DNA of 64,000 nt from Methylobacterium sp. AMS5. Its GTDB lineage: Bacteria; Pseudomonadota; Alphaproteobacteria; Rhizobiales; Beijerinckiaceae. The stretch is taken from NCBI RefSeq assembly GCF_001542815.1, contig NZ_CP006992.1:2175501-2239500 (forward strand), in the 5' to 3' direction. Below, one piece after another: positions 26,971 to 35,067 of this stretch (within the stretch, counting starts at the first letter, position 1; every line of letters starts with the position of its first letter). A program made the position numbers and the translations under genes. Under the pieces are notes generated by a model. The model ran no database searches. It worked only from the letters and a program-made list of their open reading frames with translations, and was not told the DNA's origin.

Positions 26971-28553
26971 CGATGCTTCTGCCCGAACCTTCCGCCCTTC
27001 TCCCCACCGATTCCAAGGAGGCCAGCGTGCCCGCGACGACTCTTCACGAGCTGATCCAGGCCGGCGCCGATGCGGCCCCCGCCCTGTCGAGCCCCGGCGG
27101 CGTGCCGCTGACGTTCCAGGCCCTGCGGGCGCTGACCGAGCGCACGGTCGCCGACCTCAACGCCCGCGGCATCGGCCGCGGCGACCGCGTCGCGATCGTG
27201 CTGCCGAACGGATCCGAAATGGCCGCCGCCTTCATCGCAGTGGCCGCCGGCACCACTTCCGCGCCGCTCAACCCGAGCTACAAGGCCGACGAGTTCGAGT
27301 TCTACATGAGCGACCTCGGGGCCAAGCTCCTGCTGGTCGCGGAGGGCTCCGAGTCGCCGGCCGTCGCCATCGCGGAGAAGCTCGGCGTGTCGGTGGCCCG
27401 CCTGCGGCCGACCCCGGAGGAGGGCGCCGGCAGCTTCACGCTGCATTTTGCCGGCGAGAGCGCCGGTCCGGCGGCGAAGAGCGGACCCGCCGGTTCGGAC
27501 GACATCGCGCTGGTGCTGCACACCTCCGGCACCACCTCGCGGCCGAAGATCGTGCCGCTGACGCAGGCCAATGTCTGCGCCTCGGCGCGCAACATCCGCA
27601 CCGCGCTGGCCTTCGGGCCCGAGGATCGCGGCCTCAACATCATGCCGCTGTTCCACATCCACGGCCTGATCGCCGGCATCCTCGCCCCGCTCTCGGTCGG
27701 CGGCCAAGTGTCCTGCACGCCGGGCTTCAACGCGCTGAAGTTCTTCGGCTGGATGGATGAGGTGCGCCCCACTTGGTACACCGGCGTGCCGACCATGCAT
27801 CAGGCGATCCTGGGCCGGGCCGCGCGCAACCGGGAGATCATCGCGAAGAACCCGCTGCGGTTCATCCGCTCCTCCTCCTCGTCCCTGCCGCCGCAGGTGA
27901 TGAAGGAGCTGGAGGAGACCTTCGGCGCGCCCGTCATCGAGGCCTACGGCATGACCGAGGCCGCGCACCAGATGGCCTCGAACCCGCTGCCGCCCAAGCC
28001 CCACTATGCGGGCTCGGTCGGCCTCGCGGCGGGCCCGGAAATCGCGGTGGTCGATATGGACGGCGAGCCGCTGCCCGCGGGCGAGACCGGCGAGATCGTC
28101 ATCCGCGGCGACAACGTGATGAAGGGCTACGAGAACAACGACAAGGCCAATGCCGAGGCCTTCACCAAGCAGGGCTGGTTCCGCACCGGCGACCAGGGCG
28201 TGCTGTCGCCCGAGGGCTACCTCTCGATCACCGGGCGCCTCAAGGAGATCATCAACCGCGGCGGCGAGAAGATCAGCCCTCGCGAGGTCGACGAGATCCT
28301 GATGGACCACCCGGCGGTGTCGCAATGCGTCACCTTCGCGGTACCGCACGACAAGCTCGGCGAGGATGTGGCCGCCGCGATCGTTCTGCGCGAGGGCGTC
28401 GAGGCGGTGGAGAAGGATATCCGCAGCTTCGCCTCGGAGCGTCTGGCCGCCTTCAAGGTGCCGGCCAAGATCCTGATCCTCGACGAGATCCCAAAGGGCG
28501 CCACCGGCAAGCTCCAGCGCATCGGGCTGGCGCAGAAGCTCGGGCTCGTCTGA
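26967..28553 (+). CDS. Acyl-CoA synthetase, probable oxalate-CoA ligase
   Basis: A 528-residue ANL-superfamily adenylating enzyme. Motifs in order: AMP P-loop LHTSGTTSRPK (about 178-190), NIMPLFHIHGL, SSSLPPQVM, EAYGMTEAAHQM, GWFRTGDQG and the catalytic Lys in PKGATGKLQR near the end. Overall it resembles yeast Pcs60 and plant AAE3 oxalyl-CoA synthetases more than fatty-acyl-CoA ligases. It would convert oxalate plus CoA and ATP to oxalyl-CoA for the reductase encoded just upstream, with which it overlaps by four bases. A strong bidirectional terminator lies about 80 bases after its stop. Confidence 0.82.
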   Translation: MTMLLPEPSALLPTDSKEASVPATTLHELIQAGADAAPALSSPGGVPLTFQALRALTERTVADLNARGIGRGDRVAIVLPNGSEMAAAFIAVAAGTTSAPLNPSYKADEFEFYMSDLGAKLLLVAEGSESPAVAIAEKLGVSVARLRPTPEEGAGSFTLHFAGESAGPAAKSGPAGSDDIALVLHTSGTTSRPKIVPLTQANVCASARNIRTALAFGPEDRGLNIMPLFHIHGLIAGILAPLSVGGQVSCTPGFNALKFFGWMDEVRPTWYTGVPTMHQAILGRAARNREIIAKNPLRFIRSSSSSLPPQVMKELEETFGAPVIEAYGMTEAAHQMASNPLPPKPHYAGSVGLAAGPEIAVVDMDGEPLPAGETGEIVIRGDNVMKGYENNDKANAEAFTKQGWFRTGDQGVLSPEGYLSITGRLKEIINRGGEKISPREVDEILMDHPAVSQCVTFAVPHDKLGEDVAAAIVLREGVEAVEKDIRSFASERLAAFKVPAKILILDEIPKGATGKLQRIGLAQKLGLV

Positions 28554-28630
28554 GGCTTCCGCCTGATCCGGGGGCCGCCCGCGGTTGCCCGGATCGCTTT
28601 GCCGACCGAAGCATGGGTCGGAATCAAATG

Positions 28631-28665
28631 AGAAAGGGCCGGCGGATGAACCGCCGGCCCTTTCT
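28631..28665. terminator. Bidirectional intrinsic terminator
   Basis: A perfect 15-bp stem (AGAAAGGGCCGGCGG with CCGCCGGCCCTTTCT) around a five-base loop, GC-rich inside with A/T tracts on both sides. It separates the plus-strand oxalate block from the converging minus-strand small genes and should stop transcripts from either side. Confidence 0.85.
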
Positions 28666-28689
28666 GCGTTCTCGCCGAGTGCGAAAAAC

Positions 28690-28971
28690 TCAGTTCCGGG
28701 CGGCCATCATGTCGTGGGACAGGACGGTGAGCTTGCCGATCAGGCTCGCCACGTCGCCGTGGGCGCAGGACCACTGCGTGCCGATGGCGCTGCCGTCGTT
28801 CGAGACCGAGACCACGGCGACCGAGCGCAGCTTGCCCTCGCGGGCGAGCTTGAGCTGATCCTGAAGCACCTCGATGATCGAGGCGACGTTCTCGTCGGCT
28901 ACCGCCTCGGCGGCGGCAGCGGGGAAGGGGACTACGGCGGCGTCGTTGAGGGCGCGATCGAACTTGGACAT
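28690..28971 (-). CDS. Conserved hypothetical protein
   Basis: A 93-residue soluble protein. The C-terminal part (about 30-90) shows an alpha/beta pattern, VLQDQLKLAREGKLRSVAVV, SNDGSAIGTQWSC and SLIGKLTVLSHDMM. Similar small proteins occur in many proteobacteria and in phage-like regions without a known role. Its ATG directly follows the stop of the 75-residue gene upstream, so the two are co-translated. Confidence 0.65.
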   Translation of the reverse strand: MSKFDRALNDAAVVPFPAAAAEAVADENVASIIEVLQDQLKLAREGKLRSVAVVSVSNDGSAIGTQWSCAHGDVASLIGKLTVLSHDMMAARN

Positions 28972-29199
28972 TCAGGCAACTCGACGATGCTTGAGGGAGG
29001 TGCGGCCGAGAGGTCCGGCCTGGAGACGATCCACGAGGAAGGCGAGGCGATCGGGCAGGGCGCCGTCCTTATCGACGGACAGGCGCTTGCCGATGGCGGA
29101 GGCGACACCTTTGGTCACCCGGCTGACGACGGGCCGCTCAAGGCAGGATACCGTCTGCAGTCGGTCCGTTCGGTTCGGGTCGGCGCTCGGATCAGCCAT
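28972..29199 (-). CDS. Small hypothetical protein
   Basis: A 75-residue product, MADPSADPNRTDRLQ at the start and basic at the end (LGRTSLKHRRVA). GAGGAAGCG immediately upstream is a strong ribosome-binding site, and the stop abuts the next ATG, which supports a real gene. The motif IGKRL...LPDRLAFLVDRL faintly recalls NepR-type anti-sigma factors, but the spacing does not fit (see rejected items). No function can be assigned. Confidence 0.5.
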   Translation of the reverse strand: MADPSADPNRTDRLQTVSCLERPVVSRVTKGVASAIGKRLSVDKDGALPDRLAFLVDRLQAGPLGRTSLKHRRVA

Positions 29200-29341
29200 C
29201 GCTTCCTCGCTCTCGGACGATTGCATGAGCTGATCCTGCGCGCCGCATCGCGTCATGAAAATGGCACCGGACCGGCCACGCTTGCGCATTTCCCTGGCTG
29301 TGACGTGAAAGCGACACTTGCCGGGGCCGGTCCGGACACGC

Positions 29342-29707
29342 TCAACGCGGATCCTGCCAGCCGGAACGGACCGGTGCGGCGGCGCTCGCGCCACCGGTGG
29401 TCATCGCCCGCGGCGCCTCGGAGCGGGCGACCGCCGGCTCGGCCATCGCCGCGCGGCGGGGCGCACGGACCGAGCGGCGCAGGGCGGCGCGGCGCTTGCG
29501 GGTGGAACGGGGACGCGCGCTGCTGTTCGAGCCGATGAAGCCACCGGCCACCGCCCCCACCACGGCGCCGACCGGCCCGGCCACGAGCGCACCGGCCACG
29601 GCGCCGGCTCCGACACTCATCGCCGTCCGGTTCTCGGCCTGCGCGGGTGCGGACATGCCTGCGAGCAGCAAAAGGCCGGCACAGGCGCCGAGGCAGGTTC
29701 TTCGCAT
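29342..29707 (-). CDS. Exported glycine-zipper protein
   Basis: A 121-residue protein with a clear signal peptide (MRRTCLGACAGLLLLAG...APAQA, cleavage near residue 24). A Gly/Ala/Val zipper follows (AGAVAGALVAGPVGAVVGAVAGG, in two pieces), then a basic Arg-rich tail. Glycine-zipper segments of this kind are membrane-inserting; the tail may bind the cell wall or nucleic acid. GAGGGG nine bases upstream supports the start. Function is unknown. Confidence 0.68.
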   Translation of the reverse strand: MRRTCLGACAGLLLLAGMSAPAQAENRTAMSVGAGAVAGALVAGPVGAVVGAVAGGFIGSNSSARPRSTRKRRAALRRSVRAPRRAAMAEPAVARSEAPRAMTTGGASAAAPVRSGWQDPR

Positions 29708-29838
29708 CCGGTTCGTCCCCTCGAAAAGCACTTCGAGGACGCCCTTGACGTTCGATCTTGACGAAAGGTTGACCTGATTTTGTTTCGTGACTTGGCCGTA
29801 TAGACGAAGACGAAGGCTGAATTCGCGTTTGTTCTTGC

Positions 29839-31041
29839 TCAAGCCTGGCCGCTGGCCGCGAGCGACCGGCGCAATCGAAGGACCAGCGGAACGATGGCGA
29901 GCGCCGTGGCGGCGGCAGCCAGGAGGCCGACGGCCGGGCCGGCCCTGTCGCCCAGCGCCCCGTAGGCGATCGGCGCGAGGCCGCCCGATCCGATCACCGC
30001 GGTGTAGAACAGCGCGAACGCCCGGCCGACATCCCCCCGCGGCGCGAGATCCGGCACCGTCCCGTAGAGCACCGAGGAGGTGCCGTTGAGGACGAGGCCG
30101 AGGAGCGGCAGCAGGGCCAGGGTCGGCCCGAGCGGCAGGACGTGGAGCGCGGCGATCCCCAGGGCGGTGGCCGTCTCTGTCGCGACGACGCAGGGCACGA
30201 TGCCGAGCCGCTCGCCGAGCCAGCCGCACACCGCCTTGCCGAAGGCGCCGCCGGAAAACACGAGGGCGAGGGCGAGCCCGGTGGTCGTGCCCGTGCCGCC
30301 CTTCGCCTCCAGCAGGAAGGGCAGGAACAGCAGGGTCCCCATCCGCGTGGCGGTATCGAGAGCGCCGACCGTCATCAGGAGCGCGAAGCCCCGGCCCTTC
30401 CCACCGCTCCCGCCGGCGCGCGGGGGGGCGGCGGCCAGCGATCCCCGCGGCAGGACGAGGACGAGCGCCAAAGCCGCGGCGAGGCCGACCGCCGCCATCA
30501 GCCCGGCGACCGGCCGCCACGCCATCACCCCGAGCAGCAGCGCGACGGCGACCGGAAACACCGCCTTCCCGAGATCGCCGGCGAAATTGTAGATCCCGAG
30601 CGGCCCGCGCGCGGCGCCGCCATAGGCCTGCGCGACGAGGAGCGAGGCGCGGGGATGCTGGAGGCTCGCACCGATCCCGGCAAGCACCAGGCCGGCGCAG
30701 AGCCCGAACAGGCTGCCGCTCAGCGCCATGACGCCGAAGCCCGCCGCGGCGACGAGGGTCGAGACGGTAAGGCTCACGCGGATCGGCCAGCGCGCCGCCA
30801 GCCGGTCGGCGGGGATCTGCAGCCCGCCCATGGTCGCGTAGTAGAGGCTGCGCAGGACAGCGAGCCCGGCATAGCCGAGGCCGAACTCCGTCTGCCAGAC
30901 CGGCAGCAGCACGTAGAGCAGGTCGGTGTAGCCGTCGTGCAGGGCGTGGGCGAGGCAGGCCCCGCCGAGGCTGCGCCGCTTGAGGTCGGGGCTCGCGCGA
31001 TCCGCTCGCTGGAATCCATCGAGTCGAAGGGCCTGGCTCAC
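29839..31041 (-). CDS. MFS transporter
   Basis: A 400-residue major-facilitator protein with about 12 helices. It resembles the Fsr/fosmidomycin-resistance and sugar-exporter-like branch: AHALHDGYTDLLYVLLPVWQ in helix 1, LRSLYYATMGGLQIPADRLA, and FGKAVCGWLGERLG in loop 8-9. The substrate is unknown. It diverges from a LysR-type regulator gene about 118 bases away, the classical arrangement in which the regulator controls the transporter. Confidence 0.82.
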   Translation of the reverse strand: MSQALRLDGFQRADRASPDLKRRSLGGACLAHALHDGYTDLLYVLLPVWQTEFGLGYAGLAVLRSLYYATMGGLQIPADRLAARWPIRVSLTVSTLVAAAGFGVMALSGSLFGLCAGLVLAGIGASLQHPRASLLVAQAYGGAARGPLGIYNFAGDLGKAVFPVAVALLLGVMAWRPVAGLMAAVGLAAALALVLVLPRGSLAAAPPRAGGSGGKGRGFALLMTVGALDTATRMGTLLFLPFLLEAKGGTGTTTGLALALVFSGGAFGKAVCGWLGERLGIVPCVVATETATALGIAALHVLPLGPTLALLPLLGLVLNGTSSVLYGTVPDLAPRGDVGRAFALFYTAVIGSGGLAPIAYGALGDRAGPAVGLLAAAATALAIVPLVLRLRRSLAASGQA

Positions 31042-31158
31042 ACGAAAATCTCCGGCTGCGATTGCGCGGCGATCCTAGACTTGTGAGTTTTGCGCGATGA
31101 GAGCCAATCGCCTCACGGGTTCCGTGCGGTTTGCTCACGGATTGCGAGGGCGAGGGAC

Positions 31159-32061
31159 ATGCGCCGGTTACCGCCGCTGCACGCGTTGCAGGTGTTCGAA
31201 GTCGCCGCCAGGGCCGGCAGCTACGCGCAGGCCGGGCTCGAACTCGGGCTGACCCACGGCGCGGTGAGCCGGCAGGTCGCCGCCCTGGAGACGTGGCTCG
31301 GCCAAAGGCTTTTCGTGCGGGTCGGGCGACGGATGGTGGCGACCCCGGCGGCACGCGTCTTCGCCGAGGAGATCAGCCTGTCCTTCGATCGGCTCACGGC
31401 GGCGGCGGAAGCGTGCGGACGGCCCCAGGCGCCGCGCGTTCTGCGGGTCAGCGCGCCCGCAACCTTCGCGATGCGCTGGCTGATCCCGCGCCTCGACGAC
31501 TTCCATGCGGTTCGTCCCGGCACGGAGGTCAGGGTCACCACCACGACGACCTTGCAGGATGCGCTGCGCGGCGGGTTCGACCTCGCGATCCGGCGCGGCC
31601 CCGAGCCCTGGCCACAGCACCGCGCCGTGCCATTCCTGACGGAGACCGACACGCTGGTGGCAAGCCCCGCTTTGCTGCGGGACAAACCGCTCGCGACGTT
31701 GCGCGACCTCGACGCTCACATCCTCCTCGGCACCGAGACCCGGCCGGGGGATTGGAGCGACTGGCTGACGGCCGCCGAGGTGACGCTTCCCGGCGGCGTG
31801 CGCCGCCGGGTCTTCGACCACTTCTTCGTGACACTTCAGGCGCTTGAGGACGGTGCAGGCCTCGGCATCGGGCCGTTTCCCGTGCTCGATCGGATGGTCG
31901 CTGCGGGCCGGCTCGTCGCGCCTTTTCCGGAAATCCGGGTCGGGCGCGCCGCCTACTTCGCTCTGACGCCGTTCGATGCCGACAAGTCGCCCGCGCTCAC
32001 CGCCTTCGTCGACTGGCTCGTGGCGGAGGGCGAGCGGCCGGGGCTCACAATTCCCCGGTGA
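31159..32061 (+). CDS. LysR-family regulator (GcvA-like)
   Basis: A 300-residue LysR-type regulator. The N-terminal winged HTH reads LHALQVFEVAARAGSYAQAGLELGL, with VSRQVAALETWLGQRLFVR; the effector domain (about 90-295) has the GcvA-like start LRVSAPATFAMRWLIPRLDDF. It diverges from an MFS transporter, which it probably regulates. CGAGGG just upstream supports the ATG. The 3' end overlaps the opposing tautomerase gene by 17 bases. Confidence 0.86.
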   Translation: MRRLPPLHALQVFEVAARAGSYAQAGLELGLTHGAVSRQVAALETWLGQRLFVRVGRRMVATPAARVFAEEISLSFDRLTAAAEACGRPQAPRVLRVSAPATFAMRWLIPRLDDFHAVRPGTEVRVTTTTTLQDALRGGFDLAIRRGPEPWPQHRAVPFLTETDTLVASPALLRDKPLATLRDLDAHILLGTETRPGDWSDWLTAAEVTLPGGVRRRVFDHFFVTLQALEDGAGLGIGPFPVLDRMVAAGRLVAPFPEIRVGRAAYFALTPFDADKSPALTAFVDWLVAEGERPGLTIPR

Positions 32062-32434
32062 GGAACTGCGCCCGGCCGTGCCCGAACGACCAATCCTCGT
32101 CGGTGTTCTCCACCGTCGAGACCATCACGTCGGCGGGGGCGATGCCGCAGGCAGCCTGCAACTTCTCGGTCAGCAGCCGGTAGAACAGCTCCTTCTTCTC
32201 ACGTCCGCGCGGCCGGGTGATCATCTGCACCACGACCACATCCCGCGTGCGGGGGATGTCGAGGCCGGTATCCTCCACGATCATCCGCGAGGGCTTGTGC
32301 TCGGTCACGATCTGGTAGCGGTCGCCCGGCGGCACCTGAAAGGCTTCGAGCATCGCCTCGTGCGCGGCGTCGAGAAGCGCCTTCAGTTCCGCGTCGCTGC
32401 GGCCCTCAATCAGGTCGAAACGCATCAAGGGCAT
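32045..32434 (-). CDS. Tautomerase-superfamily protein
   Basis: A 129-residue member of the tautomerase superfamily (fused-type monomer of two beta-alpha-beta units). Removal of Met would expose the catalytic Pro in MPLMRFDLIEG. Later segments are PPGDRYQIVTEH and KKELFYRLLTEKL. Members isomerise enol/keto acids or dehalogenate. A substrate cannot be inferred. It stands between a LysR gene (convergent) and a CoA-ester lyase gene (divergent). Confidence 0.78.
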   Translation of the reverse strand: MPLMRFDLIEGRSDAELKALLDAAHEAMLEAFQVPPGDRYQIVTEHKPSRMIVEDTGLDIPRTRDVVVVQMITRPRGREKKELFYRLLTEKLQAACGIAPADVMVSTVENTDEDWSFGHGRAQFLTGEL

Positions 32435-32694
32435 GGGATTCTCCAGAATGAAGCGTCGTCCCCAACGGGGAAACGAGGCCGAAATACGGATCGGGCGCGT
32501 CGCCCAAGATCCGAGATCCGGACGGCGGCGCCGCAAGGCGAGGTTGCGCCCTCTGGCGGTTGCCGGGCGCTCGCGGTTAAATAGCTTCGCTTCCGGCCGC
32601 TTCCAACCGATCGGGATTGTTCGTATTATGCATTCAAACGAGGGTGGGGAGCGGCGCGCCGGGCCCCTCACCGGCCCCTGGGAGGAGACGAGAC

Positions 32695-33585
32695 ATGTCC
32701 GATTTGCGGTTGCGCCGCAGTGTTCTCTACATGCCGGGATCGAACCAGCGGGCGCTGGATAAGGCGAAGACGCTGCCCGCCGACTCGCTGATTCTGGATC
32801 TCGAGGACGCCGTCTCCATGGAGGAGAAGGAGATGGCCCGCGATCAAGTCTGCGCCGCGGTGAAGGGCGGCGGTTACGGCCATCGCGAACTCGTGATCCG
32901 GGTGAACGCGCCGCAGACGCCCTGGGGCGACGGCGACCTGCGCGCGGCGATCCAGGCCAAGCCCGACGCGATCCTGATGCCGAAGGTGTCCTCGCCCGCC
33001 GTGCTGGAAAGCGTGGCCGACGCGCTGGAGGCGCTCGACGCCCCCGATTCCATCGCCGTCTGGGCGATGATCGAAACCCCGGCGGCGATCCTCAACATTC
33101 ACGAGATCGCCAAGGCGCGTCGCGACCGCCGCAACCGCCTGACCGGTTTCGTGCTCGGCACCAACGATCTGGCCAAGGACACCTGGGCGCAACTGGTGCG
33201 TGGGCGCGTGCCGATGCTGCCCTGGATGATGCTGACCCTGGCCGCGGCCCGCGCCGAGGGGCTGATCGTCCTCGACGGCGTGTGGAACGACATCGCCGAT
33301 CCGGAGGGCTGTCGCGAGGAGTGCCGGCAGGCGCGCGACCTCGGCTTCGACGGCAAGACGCTGATCCACCCGAACCAGCTCGAGCCCGCCAACACCTCCT
33401 TCGCTCCGACGGAGGAGGAGGTGCGCCGCGCCCGCCTCGTGATCGAGGCTTTCAACCTGCCGGAGAACGCCAAGCGCGCGGCGATCAAGGTCGAGGGCCG
33501 CATGTACGAGCGCCAGCATATCGGTGTGGCCCGCCGCGCCGTGGTCTGGTCCGAGACCATCGCCGCCCGCGACGCTGCTGCCTGA
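32695..33585 (+). CDS. HpcH/HpaI (CitE-type) CoA-ester lyase
   Basis: A 296-residue TIM-barrel lyase of the citrate lyase beta/malyl-CoA lyase family. Motifs: RSVLYMPGSNQRALDKA, DSLILDLEDAVSMEEK (Mg ligands), VIRVNAPQTPWGDGDL, ILMPKVSS, WAMIETPAAILN and GFDGKTLIHPNQL. It would cleave or hydrolyse a CoA thioester such as malyl-CoA, beta-methylmalyl-CoA or citramalyl-CoA. Methylotrophs use malyl-CoA lyase in the serine cycle, but the serine-cycle enzyme MclA has a different N-terminus, so this is more likely a paralog (thioesterase-like Mcl2 is one option). GGAGGAGACGAGAC precedes the ATG; a terminator follows closely. Confidence 0.83.
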   Translation: MSDLRLRRSVLYMPGSNQRALDKAKTLPADSLILDLEDAVSMEEKEMARDQVCAAVKGGGYGHRELVIRVNAPQTPWGDGDLRAAIQAKPDAILMPKVSSPAVLESVADALEALDAPDSIAVWAMIETPAAILNIHEIAKARRDRRNRLTGFVLGTNDLAKDTWAQLVRGRVPMLPWMMLTLAAARAEGLIVLDGVWNDIADPEGCREECRQARDLGFDGKTLIHPNQLEPANTSFAPTEEEVRRARLVIEAFNLPENAKRAAIKVEGRMYERQHIGVARRAVVWSETIAARDAAA

Positions 33586-33591
33586 AACGCG

Positions 33592-33624
33592 AAACGGCCG
33601 CGCCCGGATGGGGCGCGGCCGTTT
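33592..33624 (+). terminator. Intrinsic terminator after the CoA-ester lyase gene
   Basis: A 14-bp perfect stem (AAACGGCCGCGCCC with GGGCGCGGCCGTTT) and a five-base loop, starting seven bases after the lyase stop. The A- and T-tracts on either side let it serve the opposing Gly/Tyr-rich gene as well. Confidence 0.85.
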
Positions 33625-33654
33625 CGTTGTCAGAGGCTGTCAGGCCTGAAAGAC

Positions 33655-34041
33655 TTACCAGCCGTAGCCGTAATCGTAGGCCGGGCCGCCCCAGGAATAG
33701 CCACCGTAGGCACGACGCGGCGCGTAGTAGCCGCCATCGTAATAGCCGACGTTGCGGTAGCCGTACCCGTAGGCGGGACGGGCATAGCCATATCCGTAAC
33801 CGGCGACCGGGCGGGCATAGCCGTAGCCACCGCCGTAACCGTAGCCATCACCATAGCCGCCGTAACCGTAGGCATTCGAGGCGGCCGCACCGACGAGCGC
33901 GCCGGCCGCGAGGCCACCGATGACGCCGGCCGCGATCGCGCCGCCGCCGCCACGGCCGCGCCAGCGGGCCTCGGCATCGGTCGAGGACAGGGCGCCCACG
34001 CCGAGGACGGCCACGGCAGACAGAATCGCAAGCTTCTTCAT
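33655..34041 (-). CDS. Exported Gly/Tyr-rich repeat protein
   Basis: A 128-residue secreted or periplasmic protein. The signal peptide MKKLAILSAVAVLGVGALSS ends near STDAEA. A Gly/Ala hydrophobic stretch (AIAAGVIGGLAAGALVGAAA) follows, then a low-complexity tail built of Gly-Tyr dipeptides, some with Ala-Arg-Pro inserts (GYGYARP, twice). Such proteins are common in Rhizobiales; they may be surface or envelope-associated and have no known biochemical role. GGAGAGACTTC precedes the ATG. Confidence 0.75.
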   Translation of the reverse strand: MKKLAILSAVAVLGVGALSSTDAEARWRGRGGGGAIAAGVIGGLAAGALVGAAASNAYGYGGYGDGYGYGGGYGYARPVAGYGYGYARPAYGYGYRNVGYYDGGYYAPRRAYGGYSWGGPAYDYGYGW

Positions 34042-34266
34042 GAAGTCTCTCCGAGAACGGTGGATCATCGATCCATTGGCACCCCAACGGGTACGGCCTG
34101 GATTCGGTTCACTCCCGATGTGCCGAAGCTCACGCTACGTCCTGTCGCATGAACGAAGCGGCAAGGGGCCGTTCATCCAATCGTCAGGATCGAACTACGA
34201 ACCCGTGAACGGGGTCGGGCACGGCGGATCTTCGGCCTAACCTTGGCCATAGCGTGCGCTCAGCGC

Positions 34267-34941
34267 TCAGCGTCGGCCGCCGACTTCGTCGAGGTGTTCC
34301 AGAAGCATCGCCGGGTCGTCGTAGACCCTGACGGCGCCGGAGCGTTCCAACTCTTCCGTGCCGTATCCACCCGACAGCAGGCCGACTCCGAGCCCGCGAC
34401 AGCGGCGGGCCGCCAGCATGTCCCAGATCGAATCGCCGACGATCACCGCGTGCTCGATCGGTGCGTTCAGCCGCTCGGCGGCGGCGAGGAACAGGTCCGG
34501 ATCGGGCTTGGCGTATTTCACGAGGTCCCGCGTCACCACCGGCACCTGTCCGGGATCGACGCCGAGCGCGACGAGGTTGTGGCCCGCGGTCTCCATTCGG
34601 CCGCTGGTGGCGATGGCCCAGGGGATGCGGTTCTCGGTCAGCGTCGCGAGCAGTTCCCGGGCGCCCGGGAGAGGCACCACGCCCTTCGAGAGCCGGCCAT
34701 AGGCCTCCGCGTGCAGCCGCCGCAGCCGGTCGATCCGTTCCGGGTCGATGGCGAGCCCGGTCTCGCGCAGGAGCTGGTTGGTGAACAGCCCCCCGCTCAT
34801 CCCGATCTTGCGGTGAATGCGCCAGACCGAGAGCGGAATCCCCTCCGCGTCGAGCGCCTCCTTCCAGGCGAGCACGTGCTGGTAGACGCTGTCGACCAGC
34901 GTGCCGTCGAGATCGAACAGGAAGACGGTTTCGATGCGCAT
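34267..34941 (-). CDS. HAD-superfamily phosphatase (beta-phosphoglucomutase/Gph-like)
   Basis: A 224-residue haloacid-dehalogenase phosphatase. Motif I FLFDLDGTLVDS gives the nucleophilic and general-acid Asp, motif II is IATSGR, motif III the Lys in KYAKPDPDLFL, and motif IV VIVGDSIWDMLAA. A helical cap lies between motifs I and II (about 20-85). Substrates of this subclass are small phosphorylated sugars or phosphoglycolate; none can be chosen. It diverges from jetA with about 126 bases between starts. Confidence 0.86.
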   Translation of the reverse strand: MRIETVFLFDLDGTLVDSVYQHVLAWKEALDAEGIPLSVWRIHRKIGMSGGLFTNQLLRETGLAIDPERIDRLRRLHAEAYGRLSKGVVPLPGARELLATLTENRIPWAIATSGRMETAGHNLVALGVDPGQVPVVTRDLVKYAKPDPDLFLAAAERLNAPIEHAVIVGDSIWDMLAARRCRGLGVGLLSGGYGTEELERSGAVRVYDDPAMLLEHLDEVGGRR

Positions 34942-35067
34942 GGAGCGACTCCATCGGTGGCGGTCACCGAGACAACGGTCGCATGCCCCGGTCGATGCAT
35001 GGGGGATGGCGCTGCGCGAGCATTGACCGGCGGCGTCCGAGCGGGTTGTGGTCGCGCCCATCCCGTC

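Noticed and set aside
28972..29199. NepR-like anti-sigma factor
   Set aside because: The segment IGKRL...LPDRLAFLVDRL recalls NepR, but the spacing between the two parts is about four residues too short, the usual Tyr-Asp pair is missing and no PhyR or EcfG gene is adjacent. Kept as hypothetical.
32695..33585. Serine-cycle malyl-CoA lyase MclA
   Set aside because: The N-terminus and spacing differ from MclA of methylotrophs, and no serine-cycle genes are adjacent; annotated only as a CitE-type CoA-ester lyase.
33680..33850. Repetitive DNA resembling a repeat array
   Set aside because: The periodicity is simply Gly-Tyr codons of the exported low-complexity protein; there are no regular spacers, so it is not a CRISPR array.
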